A stretch of 30,155 nucleotides of DNA from Candidatus Sumerlaeota bacterium (GTDB lineage: Bacteria > Sumerlaeota > Sumerlaeia > JAFGJS01). The notes under the pieces were generated by a model that had not been told where the DNA came from, did not search any database, and worked only from the letters and a program-made list of their open reading frames with translations. Location: assembly GCA_016928995.1 (NCBI GenBank), contig JAFGJS010000131.1:1-30155 (forward strand), given 5' to 3'. How positions within the stretch are numbered: position 1 is the stretch's first letter; each line of letters opens with the position of its first letter. Below are positions 1 through 6,022 of the stretch, one piece after another. The position numbers and the translations under genes are program-made.

Positions 1-180
1 CGCTTGGCTTCGCCACGCCAGCAGTTGTATTCTCAAAGAACACGTGACCACCCCGTGGGGGGGGCACTTGGAAGTTGAATCCGGGTGAGTAGAAATATCG
101 GTCTTTGGCTCATTCTTTCCACATGATGTGAACGCCAGTGTGCCGAGTAAAATATAAGGAATGAGTCCATGAATCTGCAT
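1..180 (-). CDS. Probable lipoprotein, 5' part only (runs off left edge)
   Basis: An ATG at 180 is preceded by a Shine-Dalgarno-like GAGGGGA and opens a frame with no stop to the window edge (60 codons). The first 20 residues look like a lipoprotein signal peptide: a short hydrophobic stretch (LIPYILLGTLAF) leads to TSC, so Cys20 would be the lipidated residue, followed by a polar KNEPK stretch. The -3 position is Phe, which is tolerated but not ideal for a lipobox. About residue 39 the frame crosses a run of eight C (G8 on the plus strand, 57-64). Beyond it the zero frame reads VVTCSLRIQ, while a +1 shift reads GGHVFFENTTAG, which looks more protein-like, so a frameshift or base-call error in the homopolymer is possible. 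The family is not recognised. A chance frame cannot be excluded. Confidence 0.42.
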   Translation of the reverse strand, partial: MQIHGLIPYILLGTLAFTSCGKNEPKTDISTHPDSTSKCPPHGVVTCSLRIQLLAWRSQA

Positions 181-373
181 TGCAATCTTCCCCTCGTTTA
201 GGATGGGATATTAGTTGCAATAATGTTGGCAATTCCCTTCTGTTCGTATGAACAGACATCATCTTGTCAATAACACGATAGAAAAACCGTTTTGGGAAAC
301 AGCGGCATCAATATCTTGTTGATCCTGTTCATCCTGTCAAAAATATAGGGGCGCATCTGGCGTCGTAAATCGC
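181..373. other. Intergenic region with weak promoter-like sequence
   Basis: This gap lies between the epimerase stop and the lipoprotein start, both on the minus strand. On the minus strand it contains two TTGACA hexamers, one at the 9-nt repeat (335-340) and one at 264-269, but neither has a convincing -10 at 16-18 nt. No gene is seen. Confidence 0.4.
313..339. repeat. Three imperfect 9-nt tandem repeats
   Basis: Three consecutive 9-mers are present: ATCTTGTTG (313-321), ATCCTGTTC (322-330) and ATCCTGTCA (331-339). They lie about 35 bp past the stop of the epimerase gene. From memory, a CCTGTTCATCCTGTC-type element recurs between genes in many environmental bacterial genomes. That statement is recollection, not a search result. 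Confidence 0.6.
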
Positions 374-1402
374 TCAAAGATGGGCGAAGAGATTCTTGTT
401 TTCCACGACCCAGTCGTAGAGGCGCTTGACGCCGGTGCGCACGTCTACTTGTGGCGCCCAGCCGAAATCGGCATGCGCCTTGCGGATGTCGCAAACGAAC
501 ACCGGCTGATCGCCGGGGCGCCAGTCGGAAAAAGTGTAGTTGATCTTGCGCTGGAAATATTCCTCCAGGAACGCCAGCAGCTCGAGCAGCGACATCTGGT
601 TTTCCGGTCCGCCGCCGACGTTGTAGATCTTGCCGGCGGTTTTGTCGATCTGGTCGATCGCCGAGAGATAGCAGTTCACCAGGTCTTCGACGAACAGCAC
701 GTCGCGGACCTGTTTGCCGTCGCCGTAGATGGTCAGTTTCTTGCCCAGCGCGCAGGCGATGGTGAACCAGGCGACCCAGCCTTGATCCTCGATGCCGAAC
801 TGGCGGCAGCCATAGATGCAGGATTGCCGCAGGACGACGGTGGGGATGCCGTAGATGCGATGATAATCGCGGAAATACTGGTCTGCCGTGCCTTTGCTGC
901 AGCCATAGGGCGAGTGAAAATCGAGCTGATTATCCTCGCTGATGCCTTTCGGCAGGTTGGCGTATTGGTAGCGGCCGCCGCGCTCTTCTACCGCGATAGT
1001 CTCCATGCCGCCGTAGACCTTGTTGGTCGAGGAATACAGCGTGATGGGTTTGAGTCCGTTGATCCGCAGGCCTTCCAGCACGTTGAAGGAGCCGAGGGCG
1101 TTGATGTCGAAATCCTCGCGCGGATCAGTGACGGATGTCGTAACGGCCACCTGCGCCGCGAGGTGGATGACGTTGTCCACGTCCGCATGGCGCTTAAAGA
1201 CGTCGCCCATGGCGGCTGCGTCGCGGATGTCGAGTTCTTCATGCGTGAATTTGCCGAATTGCTGAAGCCATTCGAGATTGGAGCGAGTTCCGGCGCGGCT
1301 GCAATTATCCAGCACGACGACCTCATGGCCGAGTTCGATGCAGCGCCGCGCCGTGTTGCAGCCGATGAAACCGGCGCCGCCAGTGATGAGTGTTTTGGGC
1401 AT
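374..1402 (-). CDS. NAD-dependent epimerase, CDP-paratose 2-epimerase-like
   Basis: This 342-residue protein is an extended short-chain dehydrogenase/reductase that should epimerise or otherwise modify a nucleotide sugar for surface polysaccharide. The N-terminal GGAGFIG (8-14) is the NAD-binding glycine motif, and the catalytic Tyr166-x3-Lys170 lies in SPYGCSK. The stretch RQFGIEDQGWVAWF near residues 200-213 and SRAGTRSNLEWL near 35-46 are typical of CDP-paratose/CDP-tyvelose 2-epimerase (RfbE/Tyv) rather than of GalE. The length is normal for the family. The start ATG has GGGAAGG upstream. It follows the TPR gene by 30 bp on the same strand, so co-transcription is likely. No other CDP-dideoxyhexose genes are in the window, so the exact substrate is an inference. 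Confidence 0.85.
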   Translation of the reverse strand: MPKTLITGGAGFIGCNTARRCIELGHEVVVLDNCSRAGTRSNLEWLQQFGKFTHEELDIRDAAAMGDVFKRHADVDNVIHLAAQVAVTTSVTDPREDFDINALGSFNVLEGLRINGLKPITLYSSTNKVYGGMETIAVEERGGRYQYANLPKGISEDNQLDFHSPYGCSKGTADQYFRDYHRIYGIPTVVLRQSCIYGCRQFGIEDQGWVAWFTIACALGKKLTIYGDGKQVRDVLFVEDLVNCYLSAIDQIDKTAGKIYNVGGGPENQMSLLELLAFLEEYFQRKINYTFSDWRPGDQPVFVCDIRKAHADFGWAPQVDVRTGVKRLYDWVVENKNLFAHL

Positions 1403-1432
1403 CAGTGTAAAACCTTCCCGTGGTGTGGTTTG

Positions 1433-2836
1433 TCAGTTTTTGAACGCCTTGTAGAATTCGTTCCACAGCGCACGGGCGTCTTCGCGTTGTTCCTCGGAGG
1501 GCCCCCAATCAAACTGCCGCAAGAGGACGTACTCATGGGAGTAAAAACCGCCAGTATGGTTCATCGCTCTATCAATCGCCTTGTCTTTGCTTGACTTACG
1601 CTTTGACGAGGTTTTTTGAATGGCGGCTTCTTTTCGCGCTGATTCTGCTTCCTTGGGCGTCAATTTGCTCTTGATTTTTTTGAGAATGGATTTGTCCACT
1701 TTAATCAGCGCATTGGGATGGTCAATCAATATATTATAATCTTTCAGCACGGAATTGCCGCGGCCCTTGGGGTATTTATCGGCGTATTGCTGCAGCAATT
1801 GCCGGGCGCGGCGGACGTTGCCCACGATGGCGAAAAAACGCGCGCGGTCGATGTAGTCCATCTCCTCATAATCGGCTTTGCGTTTGGCGCGGGCGCCGAC
1901 ACGGGCGATCTCTTTCACGATTTCTTCCTCGCCGATGTCGCGGAAGAGATGATAAAGCTGGACCAGGGGATAGCCGGCGGAGGGATCGAGCCGCAAAGCC
2001 CGCACGTACCAAGCCACGGCCTTGGCGAATTGGGCGTGCTCGCGATGCACATCGGCCAGGCCCGTATAGCCGGGCAACCACTCGGGGAAGCGATGGATCG
2101 CCGCCTCGAAGTGATCCATCGCTTTCTGGAAGCGATCCTGATGGATGCCGTAGATCAAACCCAGCCGCAGGTAGGGCGTCGGATCATGCGGCGAAACCTG
2201 GATGGCTTTTTCATAGGCGCGGATGGATTTATCCCATTCTCGCATCTCGTAATACACCCAGCCGAGGAAACGATACGCTTGGGGATGGTTGTTGTTCAGG
2301 CGGATGGCGCGCCGGAGGGAATTGGCGGCGCTGTCATAATCGCCGCGCAGAAAGTCCGCCCGGCCCTGCCAATAGTGGTATTGGGCGTGCATCGGGTTGA
2401 TTTCCGCCGCCATCCGCAGATAATGTGAAGCCAGATCGTAATTGCCGTGATGAAAGCAGGCCAGACCCGCCAGTTGCGCGGCGGATTCGCACTGAGGATC
2501 GAGTTTGATGGCTTTGTCCAGATACTCCAGGGCTTTTTCCAATTCAAAGCCGGGGCCGTACCATTGGCCGCCTTTGTAGAGTTTCAGCGAACCGAGTGTG
2601 GTATAGACCATTGGATTGTCGGGGGCCGCTTTGAGCCAGCGCTCGGCGCATTTGGCGGCGTCCTTCATCATCCCGACGTGCATATATGTGGCGCATAGCG
2701 AAGCCAGGATCTGGGTGTTGAAGGAATCCAGCGCTTCGACTTCCTTCAGCGCCATGATGGCTTCATTATAGCGGCGATCCTGGATATACTCCTCGGCTTT
2801 GATCAGCGTTTCTCGAATAAGTCGTGTATGTGGCAT
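1433..2836 (-). CDS. Tetratricopeptide repeat protein
   Basis: This 467-residue protein is built mainly of TPR helix pairs from about residue 10 to 345. Canonical units are visible, for example 'LASHYLRMAAEINPMHAQYH', 'AYRFLGWVYYEMREWDKSIR' and 'GYTGLADVHREHAQFAKAVA'. It has no signal peptide or membrane segment, so it is probably a cytoplasmic scaffold. Residues about 385-430 are a Lys/Ser-rich, probably disordered linker, and the last 40 residues form a small acidic/aromatic tail. The ATG at 2836 has GGGAGAA seven bases upstream. It lies 30 bp ahead of the epimerase gene, which suggests a link to polysaccharide assembly, but TPR proteins are too general to assign a partner. Confidence 0.85.
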   Translation of the reverse strand: MPHTRLIRETLIKAEEYIQDRRYNEAIMALKEVEALDSFNTQILASLCATYMHVGMMKDAAKCAERWLKAAPDNPMVYTTLGSLKLYKGGQWYGPGFELEKALEYLDKAIKLDPQCESAAQLAGLACFHHGNYDLASHYLRMAAEINPMHAQYHYWQGRADFLRGDYDSAANSLRRAIRLNNNHPQAYRFLGWVYYEMREWDKSIRAYEKAIQVSPHDPTPYLRLGLIYGIHQDRFQKAMDHFEAAIHRFPEWLPGYTGLADVHREHAQFAKAVAWYVRALRLDPSAGYPLVQLYHLFRDIGEEEIVKEIARVGARAKRKADYEEMDYIDRARFFAIVGNVRRARQLLQQYADKYPKGRGNSVLKDYNILIDHPNALIKVDKSILKKIKSKLTPKEAESARKEAAIQKTSSKRKSSKDKAIDRAMNHTGGFYSHEYVLLRQFDWGPSEEQREDARALWNEFYKAFKN

Positions 2837-2988
2837 TGCCGTTCTCCCAAAAAACTCACAGCATTCCTGATGACTTCACGATATGCATTTTTCGAAGGCA
2901 GGTCAAATGAAATTCGGCCGGGTTTGTATTTCCTTCACCGGATTATAGGATGATAATCGTGGAATCGCTAAGCGCCGCTCGCCATTGC

Positions 2989-4515
2989 TCACAGCCGATC
3001 CAGAATGGCCTTGTCTCCAGGCGCGCACTCAGCGTCGATGTCAAACATGACGCCTAGATCGTCCCAATCTCCGGCGATGGGTTGAAGCATCAGAATCTTG
3101 CGGTCTGGGAAAACCCAATGATCGACAAAGAACGCCACGTTCGCTGGATCCGGCGTCAGGAATGCCCGGATTTTTTTCCTCAGTTTCGCCTTGCCGTTTT
3201 CGTCTTTCGCATAATACTGCTCATTGAGTTTCAGCCATTCTTCCTCACGATCTTCCGTCGAGAAGGGCGAATTCTGCTGCAGGACATCGGCGAGCGTGGC
3301 TGGATCGTCCAAAAAACGGGCGCTCAGCGAGGCGGCGCCGAGCTGAATTTGCAGTACAGAATTCTGCGCCGCTCCAATTTTTTGAAGCGCTTCCGGAGGG
3401 AAGTTCAGGAACAATTGCCTCGGTTTTTGCACGATGACTTCGCCGTGGAGCCGTCCGTTTTGCATGTCCCATCGGTCGAAGGCGTTTTGATCCGCAAGTT
3501 CCATGCGCTCGGGCAAAACTCTTCCACTGGCCTTGATCCATTTATTCTGGCGCGTGGCCGGGTCGGTCGTTTTGATCCGCAGGCACCACAGGACCGGCCG
3601 TTCCGCGAAATGGATCGTGTTGAGAATTCCCAACGCAATCTCCGGGCTGCCGGACAGCGATCCCGGCAGCTGTTGCAGATCAAAAAGATGAGCGGATGCC
3701 GCCAGATCGAGAGGGCTGAGTTTCGCTCCGCCCTCCAGGCAGACAACCAGGAATTTCTTCTTGCTGATTTCGACTTCCAACAATGAGCCATATTCAAGCC
3801 CCAGGTTGCGCAGGGCCGCCTGATCAAGATTGAGCGCAAAGTAATCCCAGTGTTCCCAAAATATAGCAAGACCATCGAAGGCGTTGTCACGGACTTCGTA
3901 GACATCAACGTCCTTTTTTTTCTGATAAACCGAGGGATGGCGCAGAACCAAAAATGGCTTGGGTTTTCTGGCGATTTCATCGACTGGCGTGAGCGTGAGA
4001 ATTTCATGAGGGATGGAGTCTGTCGCCCTATCGTCTTCCGTATCCAGATCCGGTTCAATGCGATAGAGATTGACTACATAGGAGCCGGGAGGGATTAGCG
4101 TTTCTCCCGGCGGCTCCATCGGCGGCTCATCAGGATTGAGACGCGATGAGTTGGCGCTTTCCACGCACAGCTTTCCCGATGGCAGATCGAGCAAAGCGGT
4201 CTGAGGAGCAAGACATTTCCACCCCTTGGGCGCTTTGCGCTCTTTAGTGTTCAGCGGAGTGCCGGCGACGATCTCCACGCAGATGGGATCGTCCTGGCGC
4301 AATTCGTAAACCAGCAGCGGATTTCCGGAACGCTGAACGCCTTTTGCAGCTGCTTCAGGATCGGCGAAGTGCGCATCGACAAGATCAAGGATTTTTTCCT
4401 CGATAATCGTCTGGCGATTGGCCGCATCATACAAATATACGACTAAGCCTTCATTGTAGCCTTCAATCCGCACCGCTCCGGATCGGATGCCTGATGTAGA
4501 TTTCTTCTTTCCCAT
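2989..4515 (-). CDS. Protein of unknown function with an internal duplication
   Basis: This 508-residue soluble protein belongs to no family I recognise. ATG at 4515 was chosen (MGKKKST); a GTG nine bases upstream is an alternative, and neither has a clear ribosome site. There is no signal peptide or transmembrane helix. Two segments look related: ALNLDQAALRNLGLEYGSLL (near residue 235) and FLNFPPEALQKIGAAQNSVL (near residue 373). They share the pattern x-L-N-x4-A-L-x3-G-x4-S-x-L, followed by alternating hydrophobic and polar residues typical of a beta strand. The pattern recalls the strand-loop-strand of SpoVT/AbrB-like swapped hairpins, but this is only a resemblance. A Pro-rich segment (DEPPMEPPGETLIPPGS) lies near residue 130. 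It is flanked by same-strand genes with gaps over 130 bp, so it is probably transcribed alone. Confidence 0.75.
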   Translation of the reverse strand: MGKKKSTSGIRSGAVRIEGYNEGLVVYLYDAANRQTIIEEKILDLVDAHFADPEAAAKGVQRSGNPLLVYELRQDDPICVEIVAGTPLNTKERKAPKGWKCLAPQTALLDLPSGKLCVESANSSRLNPDEPPMEPPGETLIPPGSYVVNLYRIEPDLDTEDDRATDSIPHEILTLTPVDEIARKPKPFLVLRHPSVYQKKKDVDVYEVRDNAFDGLAIFWEHWDYFALNLDQAALRNLGLEYGSLLEVEISKKKFLVVCLEGGAKLSPLDLAASAHLFDLQQLPGSLSGSPEIALGILNTIHFAERPVLWCLRIKTTDPATRQNKWIKASGRVLPERMELADQNAFDRWDMQNGRLHGEVIVQKPRQLFLNFPPEALQKIGAAQNSVLQIQLGAASLSARFLDDPATLADVLQQNSPFSTEDREEEWLKLNEQYYAKDENGKAKLRKKIRAFLTPDPANVAFFVDHWVFPDRKILMLQPIAGDWDDLGVMFDIDAECAPGDKAILDRL

Positions 4516-4651
4516 AGTCCGCACAGAAATTCATGTGAAATGAATCGCCAGTTGGCGCTGCATTGATGAGAATAGGATTCCTCTAAGAATATTTACTGGT
4601 TTCATTTGCGGCAAGCAAATTCGGACGTGATGGGAGCATCCAATCGGTTGA

Positions 4652-5560
4652 TCAGAACTTGTTTGACTGAGCAAGCCATTCGAGTTTGCGGCGGACGCCG
4701 TCCTCGAATGAGCGCGGATTGAAACCGAGATCGCGTTGGGCGTCGCTGATGTCGTAAGTTTTGTCTTCCTGCAGGCGACGGATTTTAGGGGCGAGTCCGG
4801 CCGGTCCTGCCCTGCGCAAGGCGTCGATGATTTGCGCCAGAAACAGCGCCGGAGCTGTGGGCGCCGGGAGCAGCCGCGTTTTCAACCGGTCTTGACGAAT
4901 GAGGATTTCAATGGCTTCGCGCAAGGCGAGCGGCTCCGGTCCGCAGATGTTGTATTCCTTGCCGCGCGTCGCGTCCCGCTCCAGCGCCGCAAGCAGCGCC
5001 TGGCATAGGTCCTCGACGAACACCGGCTGGATATGCGTTTTGCCTCCGCCGGGAAGCGGAAAGACCGGCCAGCGGCGCAGCCGCATCAGCAAATTGTGCA
5101 TGTTGTTGTCCCGCGCGCTGCCATAGATCATCGACGCTCGAATGATCGTGTAATCCAGATCGCTTTCGCGGATCGCGTTTTCTCCATCGATCACGCGCTG
5201 GGAGATGATGTCCGGGAATTTTGTATAACGGCGCGTGGAACTGATGCTGACTATGCGGCGGACTTGTGCCTGGCGGCAGGCTTCGACAAAATGCGCCGCG
5301 AGGCGGATGTGGGCGATGTTGAGCATTGCGCGGCAGCCGGTCAGCGCGGAGACGAAAGTTTCCGGTCGCATCGCGTCTCCCGGCACAATCTCGTAATCGC
5401 CTTTGGGCAGCAGGGGGATTTTTTCCGGCGAACGAATCAGGCATTTCACCGTCATGCCGCGCCCCAGCATGATTCGCAGCAGGTGCGAGCCGGTGTGGCT
5501 TGTGGCGCCGGTCAGGAACACGGGCGCCCGGGGCGAAGATGAGTCAGGATTCGTCATCAT
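4652..5560 (-). CDS. NmrA-like/atypical SDR NAD(P)-binding protein
   Basis: This 302-residue protein has a Rossmann fold. The N-terminal GATSHTG (18-24) is the dinucleotide-binding loop, followed by a basic LIRSPEK segment suggesting NADP(H) preference. Strand-end motifs VSISSTRRY and DYTIIRASMIYG match atypical SDR/NDUFA9-like or NmrA-like proteins. The central Tyr-x3-Lys pair is not clearly present, so it may be a non-classical reductase or a redox-sensing/binding protein. The C-terminal half (PVFVEDLCQALLAALE, then YNICGPEPLALREAIEIL) is the usual substrate-side domain. Two adjacent ATGs open the gene and no strong ribosome site precedes them. Its upstream region is the inverted-repeat element at 5610-6014, so its promoter may lie within or beyond that element. 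Confidence 0.8.
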   Translation of the reverse strand: MMTNPDSSSPRAPVFLTGATSHTGSHLLRIMLGRGMTVKCLIRSPEKIPLLPKGDYEIVPGDAMRPETFVSALTGCRAMLNIAHIRLAAHFVEACRQAQVRRIVSISSTRRYTKFPDIISQRVIDGENAIRESDLDYTIIRASMIYGSARDNNMHNLLMRLRRWPVFPLPGGGKTHIQPVFVEDLCQALLAALERDATRGKEYNICGPEPLALREAIEILIRQDRLKTRLLPAPTAPALFLAQIIDALRRAGPAGLAPKIRRLQEDKTYDISDAQRDLGFNPRSFEDGVRRKLEWLAQSNKF

Positions 5561-5609
5561 TTGACGCTGAATGAACCACGGATGGATTTGAGCGTCAAGA
5601 GACGAAAAA

Positions 5610-6014
5610 AAATTCGAAATCCGAAATCCGAAATTCGAAACAAATTCAAAACTGAAAAATACAAAACACAGGAAGGGGAAGTTGCTTTGAATCGAGAAGG
5701 GCGCATCCTAGATTTGTCGGGATTTTTCGCTTCGGACTCTTGCTCCTGCTCTTGCTCTCAATCGGATTACGGCGCCGGATTTGGAAATCCGGATTCAACC
5801 GGCTAAGGCTGCATAGAAAAAATTCCGGCTGTGCGAAAAGACAGCATATCAGAGCAAGAGCAGGAGCAAGAGCAAGATCAAGATAAGACACAGGACAAAG
5901 TTGAGATGCGCCCAATCGAGAATGATAATAGCTCCGCCGCTGGATATGGTTTGAGGCATCATGGTTTTGAATATAGGATTTGTTTCGGATTTCGAGTCTT
6001 GAATTTCGAATTTG
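5610..6014. repeat. Nested imperfect inverted-repeat element, about 405 bp (MITE-like)
   Basis: Three pairs of sequences face each other around a centre near 5805. The outer pair, 5610-5641 and the reverse complement of 5981-6014, are about 32-33 nt of the AAATTCGAAATCCG type and end in GAAACA. The middle pair, 5699-5718 and 5894-5913 reversed, share GGGCGCATC-N5-TTTGTC. The inner pair, 5737-5758 and 5851-5872, is a perfect 22-nt inverted repeat of the GAGCAAGAGCAGGAG type. The core holds a further hairpin, CCGGATTTGGAAATCCGG, at 5775-5792. No transposase is present, and I found no convincing target-site duplication. The frames crossing it give only low-complexity Q/E/D or R/N/I peptides, so it is treated as non-coding. 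Confidence 0.65.
5775..5792. repeat. Perfect 8-bp hairpin inside the element
   Basis: CCGGATTT and AAATCCGG are separated by GG, giving an almost loopless palindrome at the centre of the larger inverted-repeat element. No T run follows on either strand, so it is not a standard terminator. Confidence 0.6.
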
Positions 6015-6022
6015 CATACGAT

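Noticed and set aside
380-1594. 404-codon plus-strand frame opposite the epimerase gene
   Set aside because: It is the antisense shadow of a strongly conserved SDR gene, and no recognisable protein is encoded.
5600-6022. Target-site duplication around the inverted-repeat element
   Set aside because: The flanks just outside 5610 and 6014 share no convincing direct repeat.
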